The notes under the pieces are model-generated. The model did not search any database. It was not told where the DNA came from and saw only the letters and a program-made list of their open reading frames with translations. DNA of 64,000 nucleotides from positions 1 through 64,000 of the forward strand of contig DAHUZJ010000117.1 of assembly GCA_027306585.1 (NCBI GenBank), given 5' to 3'. The DNA is from Acidimicrobiaceae bacterium. GTDB taxonomy: Bacteria > Actinomycetota > Acidimicrobiia > Acidimicrobiales > RAAP-2. The first letter of the stretch is position 1. Each line of letters starts with the position of its first letter. Made by a program: the position numbers and the translations under genes. Below are positions 31,714 through 39,554 of the stretch, piece by piece.

Positions 31714-31731
31714 TCGCGGCCGGTCATCCCC

Positions 31732-31788
31732 ACAATGGACCCAGGGGCCGCGTCAACGACCTGGGCCGACATCTCCGGTCCCCATTGT
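31732..31788. promoter_or_regulatory. nested inverted repeats between two divergent small genes
   Basis: Outer arms ACAATGG (31732-31738) and CCATTGT (31782-31788) enclose inner arms CCCAGG (31740-31745) and CCTGGG (31760-31765). The right outer arm contains TACAAT on the minus strand (31784-31789), a good -10 element for the mini zinc-ribbon gene with a leader of about 65 nt. An operator is possible. Confidence 0.35.
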
Positions 31789-31850
31789 AGCCACCGACCC
31801 GTCCCCTGACCGTCGCCTGGAGCACGAACCGACGGTCCCGACCTTCGGCC

Positions 31851-31856
31851 TACCAT
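31851..31856 (+). promoter_or_regulatory. -10 element of leaderless small gene
   Basis: TACCAT lies six nt before the GTG start of the 86-residue gene, with no ribosome site, as in leaderless actinobacterial transcripts. Confidence 0.45.
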
Positions 31857-31862
31857 GGTCCC

Positions 31863-32123
31863 GTGGCGACGGAGTTCGACCCCAGGGCCATGGTGGCCCG
31901 CTTCCGAGACCGTGCCCGAGCCGTGCGCGACCGGGGCATGCCCCCGATCGAGGGAGCCGACCGGCAGCGGTTCCGGGAGCAGGCACAGCTCGACTACATG
32001 GACTTCGCGATGTTGGGGGACGCCGAACCGACGGTCGACGGGGGGATCCTGACGCTGCGGATCGACCTGCGCCCACCCGACCAGCGCGGCGCCGGGGCGA
32101 CGGGCGGCCCGCCCGGCGCCTGA
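31863..32123 (+). CDS. small conserved-looking hypothetical protein
   Basis: The 86-residue product is charged and helical at first ('PRAMVARFRDRARAVRDRG'), then 'DRQRFREQAQLDYMDFAMLGDAEPTV' and a short strand 'GGILTLRIDLRPP'. No signal peptide, membrane segment or known motif is present. The GTG start is supported by the TACCAT box six nt upstream. I do not recognise a function. Confidence 0.65.
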   Translation: MATEFDPRAMVARFRDRARAVRDRGMPPIEGADRQRFREQAQLDYMDFAMLGDAEPTVDGGILTLRIDLRPPDQRGAGATGGPPGA

Positions 32124-32125
32124 CC

Positions 32126-32215
32126 GCGCCGCGCCGCGCCGTGCCGGGCCGGGCCGTGCCGTGCCGTGCCGTGCCGTGCCGTGCCGTGCCGTGCCGTGCC
32201 GTGCCGTGCCGTGCC
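32126..32215 (+). repeat. GTGCC pentanucleotide microsatellite
   Basis: Eighteen consecutive five-base units run from the end of the 86-residue gene; the last twelve (32156-32215) are perfect GTGCC and the first six are variants (GCGCC, GTGCC, GGGCC). It lies between convergent stop codons, so copy-number change would not shift any reading frame seen here. Confidence 0.95.
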
Positions 32216-32243
32216 GGCGGCACGCGGCCCGGCTCGCGCCCGG

Positions 32244-32780
32244 TCAGCCGCCGTAGCTCATCCGGGTGTCCTCCATGCGGAGGACCGGCGGGACGTCCCC
32301 GTCAGGACCCCCCACCCCCACCACCTCCCCCACGAAGAGGAGGTGGCTCCCGAGGTCGAGCCGGTGGCGCACCGTGCAATCGAGCCAGGCGGCCGACCGG
32401 CCGAGGACCGGCGCCCCCGTCACCTCCTCGGTCACGGCCTCCCCCGCCATGGCCGTCGCCCGCCCCTCGCCGTCCGTCTCGACCTCACCCTCGGCCACCG
32501 GCTTGACGAAGCGCCGGACGACGGCACGGTCCTCGCGAGCGAGCAGGCTCACCGAGAAGCAGCCGCCCGCGGTGACGAGCTCGGCGGTCACGGCGTCACG
32601 GTCGACGGCCACCGCGAGGAGCTTGGGGTGGGTCGCCACCTGCACCACCAGGTTGGCCGTCATCAGGTTGCGGCGGTCGCCGGCTCGGCTCCCGACCACG
32701 TACAGCCCGGTGGGCAGGGCCCACAGGACGCGCCGTCGGCGGCGGTCGTCGAGCGGCTCCGGCGCGCGGTCGGCGGTCAC
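32244..32780 (-). CDS. flavin reductase-domain protein
   Basis: Proteins of this split-barrel family bind FMN or FAD and reduce them with NAD(P)H for partner oxygenases, or act as oxygenases' flavin donors. Visible marks are 'WALPTGLYVVGSRAGDRRNLMTANLVVQVATHP' in pieces (flavin phosphate loop around 'NLMTAN') and 'FSVSLLARED', with the C-terminal 'HLLFVGEVVGV'. The GTG start overlaps the upstream stop by 4 nt and gives 178 residues. No partner monooxygenase is next to it; the carotenoid oxygenase downstream of tyrS is not flavin-dependent. Confidence 0.85.
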   Translation of the reverse strand: MTADRAPEPLDDRRRRRVLWALPTGLYVVGSRAGDRRNLMTANLVVQVATHPKLLAVAVDRDAVTAELVTAGGCFSVSLLAREDRAVVRRFVKPVAEGEVETDGEGRATAMAGEAVTEEVTGAPVLGRSAAWLDCTVRHRLDLGSHLLFVGEVVGVGGPDGDVPPVLRMEDTRMSYGG

Positions 32781-33298
32781 AGGAATGTTGTGGCTGTCGA
32801 GCCGGGGCTGGTGGTGGTCGTGGTCGGCAGGGGCTGCCCGGTGATGCTCCGGACCCGGCGGAGGACCTGGGCGAACAGCTGCTCGGCCCGCATCCGGTCC
32901 GTATGGGACTCGGCCAGGAGCTTCGAGCCCGTGGCACCCGCCTTGTAGCACGCCTCGCCGGCGTCGTACTCGAGGGCGAACGCCCGGGCCAGCGTGTCGG
33001 TCACCGTCGTGTCCGGGGACGGCAGGTTCTGGTTCGCTGTCTGGGCCTCGTTGGCCAGCACCGCGCAGACGGTGTGGATCGACGTCGTGTCCTGGTGCGC
33101 GGCGAGCGCCCGGTCGACGCTGCGGTTGTCACCGGTGAGGGTGCCGATGGCCTGCCCGAGATCGGAGGCCTGGACCCAGCTCTGCAACCGCTGGGAGGGC
33201 GGCCCCGAGGGCCCTCGCGACCCGACGACCACGAAGGCGACGACGGCGACGGCGAGGAGCGCGACGATCCCCACCGGCAGCCACCACTTCCCCTTCAC
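32777..33298 (-). CDS. single-pass membrane-anchored hypothetical protein
   Basis: A short basic start is followed by one hydrophobic segment ('WWLPVGIVALLAVAVVAFVVV', residues 5-25), then about 130 mostly helical residues and a Thr-rich tail ('PTTTTTSPGSTATTFL'). The extracytoplasmic part has two cysteines that may pair. No known domain is recognised. It lies 3 nt after tyrS and overlaps the flavin reductase by 4 nt, so the three genes form one unit. Confidence 0.75.
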   Translation of the reverse strand: MKGKWWLPVGIVALLAVAVVAFVVVGSRGPSGPPSQRLQSWVQASDLGQAIGTLTGDNRSVDRALAAHQDTTSIHTVCAVLANEAQTANQNLPSPDTTVTDTLARAFALEYDAGEACYKAGATGSKLLAESHTDRMRAEQLFAQVLRRVRSITGQPLPTTTTTSPGSTATTFL

Positions 33299-33301
33299 GG
33301 C

Positions 33302-34555
33302 TCAGTCGAACCGCAGCAGGTGCTGGTCGCGGCGGCCCCGCCGCAGCACCACGTAGCGGTCGTGGAGCAGGTCACCGGCCGAAAGTGCCCGCTCGGGATC
33401 GTCGACCCGGCGGTTGTTCACGTAGGCCCCACCCTGGGCCTGCGTGCGGCGGGCGGCACCCCTGGACGGGGCGAGGCCCGTCCGCACCAGCGCGTCCACC
33501 ACCGTCAGCTCCTCGAGCTCCGACCGGGCGAGCACGGTGGAGGGAGCATCGGCCACGACGTCGAGCAACGTCCGCTCGTCGAGGGCAGCGATCTCCTCAC
33601 CGAAGAGGGCCCGCGCCGCGCGCTCGGCCCGGTCGGCCTCCTCGGCGCCGTGCACCAGGGCCGTGACCTCCCGGGCCAGGGCCCGGTGCGCCGCCCGCTG
33701 CTCGGGACGGGCCGCGGTCTCCCCGTCGAGGCGCTCGATCTCCTCGCGATCGAGGAAGGTGAGCTGCCGCAGGTACGCCCCCACGGCGTCGTCCTCCGCC
33801 CGCAGCAAGAACTGGTACAGCTGGTAGGGGCTGGTCATGGACGGGTCGAGCCACACCGCGCCCGCCTCGCTCTTCCCGAACTTCGTGCCGTCGGCCTTCG
33901 TGAGGAGCGGCGTGGTGAGGCCGTGGACGTGGTCGCCCGTCACCCGGCGTACGAGCTCGACGCCCATCGTGATGTTCCCCCACTGGTCGCTGCCGCCGAC
34001 CTGCAGATCGCACCCGTGCTCGGCGTGGAGCCGGAGGAAGTCGTAGGCCTGGAGCAGCATGTAGCTGAACTCGGTGTACGAGATCCCTTGCTCCAGCCGG
34101 CTCCGCACCGACTCCTTGGCGACCATCTGGCCGACCGTGAAGTGCTTGCCCACGTCCCGGAGGAAATCGAGGAGGCGGGCCGAGCCGAGCCAGGCGGCGT
34201 TGTCGAGGAGCAGGGCGTCGTCGAGGTCGAGGAACCGCTCCAGCTGCGAACGGATGCCTTCGAGGTTGGCCTTCAGCTCGTCGGTGCCGAGCAGCGCCCG
34301 CTCTCCGGTGCGCCCACCCGGGTCGCCCACCATCCCCGTCGCCCCCCCGGCCAGCGCGATGGGTCGGTGGCCGGCCAACTGGAACCGCCGCAGGGTGAGG
34401 AGCGGCAGGAGATGGCCCACGTGGAGGCTGGCGGCCGTCGGGTCGAACCCCGTGTAGACGGTCACCCGGGAGCGGTCGAGCAACGGCAGCGCGGCGTCAT
34501 CGGTCACCTGGTGCAGGAGGCCGCGCCAGCGAAGTTCCTCCGAGAACGTGGCCAC
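33302..34555 (-). CDS. tyrS: tyrosyl-tRNA synthetase
   Basis: TyrS charges tRNA-Tyr. The class-I HIGH motif is 'SLHVGHLLPL', the KMSKS motif is 'KFGKSEAG', and tyrosine-site residues lie in 'YTGFDPTA', 'YMLLQAYDF' and 'QVGGSDQWGNI'. A C-terminal S4 RNA-binding domain (about 350-417) is present. The GTG start gives 417 residues, normal for the bacterial enzyme; the longer open frame upstream lacks homology. Confidence 0.97.
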   Translation of the reverse strand: MATFSEELRWRGLLHQVTDDAALPLLDRSRVTVYTGFDPTAASLHVGHLLPLLTLRRFQLAGHRPIALAGGATGMVGDPGGRTGERALLGTDELKANLEGIRSQLERFLDLDDALLLDNAAWLGSARLLDFLRDVGKHFTVGQMVAKESVRSRLEQGISYTEFSYMLLQAYDFLRLHAEHGCDLQVGGSDQWGNITMGVELVRRVTGDHVHGLTTPLLTKADGTKFGKSEAGAVWLDPSMTSPYQLYQFLLRAEDDAVGAYLRQLTFLDREEIERLDGETAARPEQRAAHRALAREVTALVHGAEEADRAERAARALFGEEIAALDERTLLDVVADAPSTVLARSELEELTVVDALVRTGLAPSRGAARRTQAQGGAYVNNRRVDDPERALSAGDLLHDRYVVLRRGRRDQHLLRFD

Positions 34556-34705
34556 GGACCCAGCCTGCCATAGGCCCCGGGCCCGCAGCCGCCGGTCCGG
34601 CCACACCGCGAGGGTCTCCGCCCCCGGCCCTCCCCGACCGAGACCGCAGGCCGCCCGCCGCCCGGTTCCCCGGCGGAGTCCCCCGGACGCTCCTCGCTCG
34701 GGCCG

Positions 34706-34711
34706 TAGGGT
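34706..34711 (+). promoter_or_regulatory. -10 element of leaderless carotenoid-oxygenase-like gene
   Basis: TAGGGT lies seven nt before the GTG at 34719, which supports that codon as the start rather than the GTG at 34710 inside the box or the distant ATG at 34548. Confidence 0.5.
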
Positions 34712-34718
34712 GACGCTC

Positions 34719-35981
34719 GTGATCGAGCAGACCGTCGACGTTCCCCTGCCCACGGAGGGCGCGGTGCCCCCGGCGCTGGAGGGCCTCCTGGTGCGCAACG
34801 GCCCCACGGGCTACCTCGACGACGCCACCGGCCTCGACAGCGACGGGATGGTGCACGCCGTCGAGCTGCGTGGCGGGCTGGCGGCCGGGTACCGCAACCG
34901 GTGGGTCCGCACCCGCAAGCTGGCCGCGGTGGCCGGGACGCCGCCCCCCCGCGGGCCGGCGCAGCCCTTCGACGGGTCGGCCAACATCTCGGTCGTCTGG
35001 CACGCCGGCGCCCTCCTGGCCCTGGACGGGGTCGGCCTGCCCCACCGGCTCACGGCCCAGCTCGACACCGTCGGGATCGAGGACTTCGACGGCATGCTGA
35101 CCTCGCCCATCTCGGCCCACCCGCACCACGACCCCGAGACCGGCTCGCTCACGTGCACCGGTACCGACGTCTTCGGCCCGCCGTTCCTCCGGTACCACGA
35201 GCTCGACGCCGGCGGGGTCCTCGTGCACTCGACCGAGGTTCCCCTCGAGCAGGCCACCTACCAGCCGGGCGCCGCCGTGACCGCCACCCGGCTGGTCGTG
35301 CTGCAGCTCCCCCTTCCCTATGACGGCGCCGCGCCCTTCCCCTACCGGTGGGACGACGACGCCCCGACCCGGGTGGGGGTGCTCGACCGAGGCGCCGACG
35401 GTGCCGGCGTGCGGTGGGCCGACACGGAGCGGTGCGCCGTCCTCCACGTCGTGAACGCCTTCGACGACGGTGCGACCGTCGTCCTGGACGTCGTCCGGCA
35501 CGACGCCTGGGTGCCGGGCGACCCGCTCGGGGCGCCCGCCGTCCTCGAGCGATGGCGCTGCACGGGCCGCGCCGTCCAGCGGACCCCCCTCGACGACCTG
35601 GCGGTGGAGCTCCCCCGCGTCGACCCCGTGGTCGCCGGCCGCCCCTACCGCTTCGCCTACTGCGTGGGCACCGCCCGCGGCGACGACCCAGCGGGCGCCG
35701 GGCGCCCGCTCGTGCGCTACGACCTGGCCAGGGACGAGCGCGCGGTGTGGGACGCCGGGCCCGGTCGCTCGGCCAGCGAGCCCATCTTCGTCCGGGACCC
35801 CGACGGCCGCGCCGACGACGAGGGCTGGGTGCTGGCCTTCGTCGACGACGCCCCCGAGGGACGGACCGACCTCGTCGTCCTCGACGCCTCGTCCTTCGGA
35901 CGGCGGCCTCCCGACGCGGTCGTCCACCTCCCGCATGCCGTGCCGTCGACCATCCACGGCACCTGGGTCCCCGCCCACTGA
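34719..35981 (+). CDS. carotenoid-oxygenase family protein lacking one metal His
   Basis: Carotenoid cleavage oxygenases are seven-bladed propellers with a non-haem iron held by four histidines. The 420 residues follow the family in order: 'GLLVRNGP', 'DSDGMVHAVEL', 'SANISVVWHAGALLAL', 'SAHPHHDPETG' (His134), 'LHVVNAFDD' (His243) and the C-terminal 'IHGTWVP' (His413). The second ligand, normally in an 'HDFxxT' motif, is replaced: the matching place reads 'TYQPGAAVT' around residues 180-188. The enzyme may be inactive, use another ligand or have a changed reaction. No carotenoid synthesis gene is in the window. It is divergent from tyrS. Confidence 0.85.
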   Translation: MIEQTVDVPLPTEGAVPPALEGLLVRNGPTGYLDDATGLDSDGMVHAVELRGGLAAGYRNRWVRTRKLAAVAGTPPPRGPAQPFDGSANISVVWHAGALLALDGVGLPHRLTAQLDTVGIEDFDGMLTSPISAHPHHDPETGSLTCTGTDVFGPPFLRYHELDAGGVLVHSTEVPLEQATYQPGAAVTATRLVVLQLPLPYDGAAPFPYRWDDDAPTRVGVLDRGADGAGVRWADTERCAVLHVVNAFDDGATVVLDVVRHDAWVPGDPLGAPAVLERWRCTGRAVQRTPLDDLAVELPRVDPVVAGRPYRFAYCVGTARGDDPAGAGRPLVRYDLARDERAVWDAGPGRSASEPIFVRDPDGRADDEGWVLAFVDDAPEGRTDLVVLDASSFGRRPPDAVVHLPHAVPSTIHGTWVPAH

Positions 35982-35988
35982 CGCCCCG

Positions 35989-36013
35989 GTGACGGGCGGA
36001 CGGGCGGCGTCAC
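35989..36013 (+). terminator. weak hairpin between convergent genes
   Basis: GTGAC and GTCAC arms enclose 15 bases containing a repeated GACGGGCGG, just past the stop of the oxygenase gene and before the menD 3' end. No T-run follows, so termination is only a guess. Confidence 0.25.
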
Positions 36014-36058
36014 GGCCAGACGGGCGGGTGGCCGCCGCGACCCGGCGCCACCCGGCCG

Positions 36059-37786
36059 TCAGTCCCCGTGCAGCGCCTCGCCGGCGGCGGCGGCCACCGC
36101 CCGGTGGACTCGGTCGTGCACGGCGACGTTGTCCGGCCGGCCCGGCATCCGCACCCGCACCACGTCGGCCCCGGCGGCGATGCCGGTGCCCACCTCCCCC
36201 AGGTCGGCGGTGTCCACCACCTCGGCCCCGAACCCCCTCGCCACGGCCGCCACGTCCGGCGCCATCGGCGTGCCGAACAGGAGCTCGAACCGCTCGCGGG
36301 ACAGCGCCGCCGCCTGGGGCAGGAAGTCGAAGATCCCCCCGCCGCCGTTGTCGGCCACCACGAGGGTGCAGCGGGCGCGGGCGCTCCCCGCCGGGCGCAC
36401 CAGGGACGACACGTCGTGCAGGAACGCCAGGTCCCCCAGCACCCCCACGACCGGCCCTTGCCCGGCCGCCGCGACCCCGAGGGCGGTGGCGCCGACACCG
36501 TCGATGCCGTTCGCCCCCCGGTTGGCCAGCACCCTCGGCGGGGCCGCGGTCGGCGGCGCGTACCACTCGAGATCCCGCACCGGCATCGAGGACGACGCCA
36601 CGACGGCAGTCCCGGCGGGCAGCAGCCCGTAGAGACGGCGCGCCAGGGCCGGCTCGCTCAGGCCTCCGGCCAGCGCGCCGTCGATCGCCTTCTGCGCCGC
36701 GCCCTCCACCGCCCGCCAGCGGCCGGCCCACCCGCCATCGGCTGGGCCACCGGAGGCGGCCTCGCCCCCCTCCGTGGCCGCGAGCGCCGCCGTCAGCCAC
36801 GCGTCGGGGTCCACCGGGTGGACCACCGACACGATCCGGTCGGGGTCGGCCCATCGCCACCACGGGTCCACGGCCACCACGTCGGCTCCCGCCGCCGCGG
36901 CCCGGGCGAGCCAGGCGGCGACCACTTTGGAGGCCCACGGGGCGCCGAGCAGCAGCACCGCCTCGGGCCGGAGCGCGTCGGCGACCGCCGCGTCGCGGAG
37001 CAGGGCGTCGGCCGCTCCGACCACCTGCGGTTCGAGCCGGCGGCACCCCGAACGAGGGTCCGCCAGGACGGGCCACCCCAGCCGGCCGGCGAGCGCCAGG
37101 ACGCGCTCGGGCCGCCCGGCGCCCGCGCCCGCCATCACCACCCCGGGGACTCGCTGCCAGCGGCGGACCGTGGCGGCCACGGCGGCGCCGTCGGCGTGGG
37201 GGCGTTCCGCCACCCGGGCGACCGGGCCCCGGGGGGGGAGCGCTCCCGCCTCGCCCACCAGGGGGTCTCGAAAGGCGAGGTTGAGATGGACCGGCCCGGG
37301 TCCGGCCGGGCCGTGCTGCGCTTCGGCGAGCGCCCGCCCGGCCAGCGGCCGCCACGTCGTGCCGGTCGCCGGATCGGGGACGCCGGGGTCCGCCGCCCAG
37401 CGGACCGCCAGCCCGAACAGCCCGACCTGGTCGACGGTCTGCGGAGCGCCGACCCCGTGCAGCTCGGGCGGTCGGTCGGCCGTGCACACGAGCAAGGGGA
37501 CCCGCCCGTGGTGCGCCTCCACCACCGCGGGATGGAGCTCGACGGACGCCGTCCCGCTCGTCGTGCAGACCACCGGCGGCCGGCCGGTGGCGAGCGCGAG
37601 CCCCACGGCGAAGAACCCGGCACCCCGCTCGTCGAGGCGCACGTGCAGGCGCAGCTCGGCTCGGGCCGCCAACGCCACCGCCAGCGGGGTCGAGCGGGAG
37701 CCCGGGCACACGACGGCGTCGGTCACCCCTCCCCGTACCCACTCGTCGACCAGGGTGGCAGCGAACGTGGCCTGGGTTACGCTCAC
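36059..37786 (-). CDS. menD: MenD, SEPHCHC synthase
   Basis: MenD joins isochorismate and 2-oxoglutarate with thiamine diphosphate, an early step to menaquinone. It has 'VVCPGSRSTPLAVAL', the catalytic Glu region 'LDERGAGFFAVGLALATG', 'TSGTASVELHPAVVEAHH', 'TADRPPELHGVGAPQTVDQ' and the cofactor motif 'GDLAFLHD...NGGGGIFDFLP' near residues 465-490. The 575 residues are full length. The GTG start is five bases from the start of the divergent menH-like gene. Confidence 0.96.
   Translation of the reverse strand: MSVTQATFAATLVDEWVRGGVTDAVVCPGSRSTPLAVALAARAELRLHVRLDERGAGFFAVGLALATGRPPVVCTTSGTASVELHPAVVEAHHGRVPLLVCTADRPPELHGVGAPQTVDQVGLFGLAVRWAADPGVPDPATGTTWRPLAGRALAEAQHGPAGPGPVHLNLAFRDPLVGEAGALPPRGPVARVAERPHADGAAVAATVRRWQRVPGVVMAGAGAGRPERVLALAGRLGWPVLADPRSGCRRLEPQVVGAADALLRDAAVADALRPEAVLLLGAPWASKVVAAWLARAAAAGADVVAVDPWWRWADPDRIVSVVHPVDPDAWLTAALAATEGGEAASGGPADGGWAGRWRAVEGAAQKAIDGALAGGLSEPALARRLYGLLPAGTAVVASSSMPVRDLEWYAPPTAAPPRVLANRGANGIDGVGATALGVAAAGQGPVVGVLGDLAFLHDVSSLVRPAGSARARCTLVVADNGGGGIFDFLPQAAALSRERFELLFGTPMAPDVAAVARGFGAEVVDTADLGEVGTGIAAGADVVRVRMPGRPDNVAVHDRVHRAVAAAAGEALHGD
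37778..37783 (+). promoter_or_regulatory. -10 element of leaderless menH-like gene
   Basis: TACGCT, eight nt before the GTG start, lies inside the first codons of the divergent menD gene. No comparable box is seen for menD on the minus strand. Confidence 0.45.
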
Positions 37787-37791
37787 CTGCC

Positions 37792-38604
37792 GTGCCTCCC
37801 GTGGCCGTGCCTCCCGTGGCCGTGCCCTCGTCGCGCCTGCACGCGGAGCGCCGGGCGGCCGGGCCGGAGGCTGCCCCCGCCGCCCCGCCGCTCGTGCTGG
37901 CGCACGGGTTCACCCAGACCGGTCGGGTGTGGGGACCGCTCTCCGACGCGCTCGGCCGGCGGCACGCGTTGGTCCTCGTCGACCTCCCGGGCCACGGCGG
38001 CTCGTCCGACGTGCGGGCCGGGTTGGCCGAGAGCGGCGACCTCCTCGCCGCCGCCGGCGGGGAGGAGCCGTTCGACCTGCTCGGCTACTCGCTCGGGGCG
38101 CGGGTCGCCCTCCACGCCGCGCTGGCCCATCCGGACCGCGTGCGGCGCCTCGTCCTCGTCGGGGCGACGGCGGGGATCGAGGACGTGGCATCCCGGGCCG
38201 CCCGCCGCCGGCGCGACGAGGCAACCGCCGACGAGCTCGAGCGCTCCGGCGACGTGGCGGCGTTCGTGGACCGGTGGCTGACCGGCCCGATGTGGGCCAG
38301 CTTGCCGGCGGCGACCGCCGGCCGCGACGAGCGGCTGGCCAACACGCCGGCGGGCCTGGCATCGAGCCTGCGGCTGGCCGGCACCGGCACCCAAGAGCCG
38401 CTCTGGGACCGCCTTCCCGGCCTGGCTCCGCCCGTGCTCGTCCTGGCCGGAGCGGCCGACCTGCGCTTCGCCGTCGCCGGCCGTCGCCTCGCGACGGCCG
38501 CCCGGTCGGGGGTCCTGGCGCTGGTCCCCGGCGCCGGGCACGCCGCCCACCTCGAGCAGCCGGCGCTCGTGGCCCACCTGGTGGAGCGCTTCCTCGCCGG
38601 CTGA
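37792..38604 (+). CDS. alpha/beta hydrolase, MenH-like (SHCHC synthase)
   Basis: The 270-residue protein is an alpha/beta hydrolase with 'VLAHGFTQTGRVW', 'VDLPGHGGSSD', the nucleophile elbow 'LLGYSLGARVALHAAL' and the catalytic His in 'VPGAGHAAHLEQP'. Position between menD and menA and the short MenH-like pattern suggest it makes SHCHC by removing pyruvate from the MenD product; other hydrolase roles are possible. The N-terminus 'VPPVAVPPVAVP' comes from a 15-nt repeat and gives several alternative GTG starts. Confidence 0.8.
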   Translation: MPPVAVPPVAVPSSRLHAERRAAGPEAAPAAPPLVLAHGFTQTGRVWGPLSDALGRRHALVLVDLPGHGGSSDVRAGLAESGDLLAAAGGEEPFDLLGYSLGARVALHAALAHPDRVRRLVLVGATAGIEDVASRAARRRRDEATADELERSGDVAAFVDRWLTGPMWASLPAATAGRDERLANTPAGLASSLRLAGTGTQEPLWDRLPGLAPPVLVLAGAADLRFAVAGRRLATAARSGVLALVPGAGHAAHLEQPALVAHLVERFLAG

Positions 38605-38634
38605 TCCGGCTGATCCGGCTGATCCGGCTGATCC
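38599..38634 (+). repeat. four tandem 9-bp repeats over a stop codon
   Basis: GGCTGATCC is repeated four times across the end of the menH-like gene. Each unit contains TGA in the same frame, so the stop codon is present four times. Confidence 0.9.
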
Positions 38635-38643
38635 TCGACCGGT

Positions 38644-38659
38644 CGCCGGCCTCCCGGCG
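38644..38659. terminator. stem-loop between convergent menH-like and menA
   Basis: CGCCGG and CCGGCG form a six-pair stem around CCTC. It is located between two converging stops and could act on both strands, though no T-run is present. Confidence 0.35.
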
Positions 38660-38666
38660 GGGCCGC

Positions 38667-39533
38667 TCACACCCGTAACCCCACCGCCAGCAGCGCCCCG
38701 ACGGCGAGCTGGAGGCGGCCGGTGGCAGCCAGGACCGGAAGCAGGCCCGGGCCTTCGGCACCTGCCAGCACCGCCCGAACGGGGCCGATGGCCAGCGGTG
38801 CGGCAAGGTAGGCCAGCAGCGCCCACGGGTGCCCGGTGGCGACCAGCGCGACGCCGGCCGCCGCACCGAGCAACGCGCCGACGTACAGCCAGCCGCCGCG
38901 CCGGCGTCCGAGGCGCACGGCCAGCGTCCGCTTGCCCGATCGCCGGTCTCCCTCGACGTCGCGCAGGTTGTTGGCTTCCAGGAGGGCGACCGAGAGCAGG
39001 CCCACGGCGATCGACGCCCACAGGGCGTCCAGGCACCACCCGTGCTGCACGTAGGCCGACCCGACGGTCGCGACCACGCCGAAGAAGGCGAACACGAAGA
39101 CCTCGCCCAACCCGAGGTAGCCGTAGGGCCGAGGCCCGCCGGTGTACAGCCAGCCGGCTGCCATGCAGGCCGCCCCGATCGGGACCAGCCACCACGAGGT
39201 GGCGAGGGCCAGCGCCAGGCCGGCCACGGCCGACACGGCGAAGGACAGGTAGGCGGCCCGCTGCACGGTGGCCGGCGCCGCCAGGCCCGAGGCCACCAGG
39301 CGCACGGGGCCCACCCGCTGCTCGTCGGTGCCCCGCACCCCGTCGGAGTAGTCGTTGGCGTAGTTCGTGCCGACCTGGAGGGCGAGGGCGACCACCAGCG
39401 CGCACGCCGCCCGCCACCAGATGACGTCGCCCGAGGCCGCGGCCGTGCCGACCACCACCGGTACGGCCGCTGCCGGCAACGTGCGAGGCCGCGCCCCTTG
39501 GACCCAGCGCCCCGCCAGGCCGTGCGCGGTCAT
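38667..39533 (-). CDS. menA: 1,4-dihydroxy-2-naphthoate polyprenyltransferase
   Basis: MenA attaches the isoprenoid chain to dihydroxynaphthoate to form demethylmenaquinone at the membrane. The UbiA-family aspartate motifs are 'NYANDYSDGVRGTDEQR' (about residue 60) and 'NNLRDVEGDRRSGKRTLAVRLG' in pieces (about 190), among eight or nine membrane segments. The 288 residues are typical. ATG start with TAGCGT eight nt upstream and no ribosome site. Confidence 0.95.
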   Translation of the reverse strand: MTAHGLAGRWVQGARPRTLPAAAVPVVVGTAAASGDVIWWRAACALVVALALQVGTNYANDYSDGVRGTDEQRVGPVRLVASGLAAPATVQRAAYLSFAVSAVAGLALALATSWWLVPIGAACMAAGWLYTGGPRPYGYLGLGEVFVFAFFGVVATVGSAYVQHGWCLDALWASIAVGLLSVALLEANNLRDVEGDRRSGKRTLAVRLGRRRGGWLYVGALLGAAAGVALVATGHPWALLAYLAAPLAIGPVRAVLAGAEGPGLLPVLAATGRLQLAVGALLAVGLRV

Positions 39534-39540
39534 GGCGACC

Positions 39541-39547
39541 TACGCTA
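39541..39547. promoter_or_regulatory. shared, overlapping -10 elements of menA and menE
   Basis: The seven-base palindrome TACGCTA reads TACGCT towards menE and TAGCGT towards menA, each ending eight nt from its start codon (39555 plus, 39533 minus). The two leaderless promoters overlap almost completely, so polymerase can serve only one direction at a time. Confidence 0.6.
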
Positions 39548-39554
39548 CCGGCCG

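Noticed and set aside
32126-32215. The GTGCC tract as a CRISPR array or phase-variation switch
   Set aside because: Units are five bases with no spacers, and the tract lies after stop codons of both flanking genes.
34548-34718. ATG at 34548 as start of the carotenoid-oxygenase-like gene
   Set aside because: It would overlap tyrS and add about 57 Arg/Pro-rich residues without family similarity; the GTG at 34719 has a -10 box at leaderless distance.
34497-37913. An 1138-codon minus-strand open frame across menD and the carotenoid-oxygenase gene
   Set aside because: It is out of frame with menD and composed of Arg/Gly/Pro/Ala runs; both real genes are well supported.
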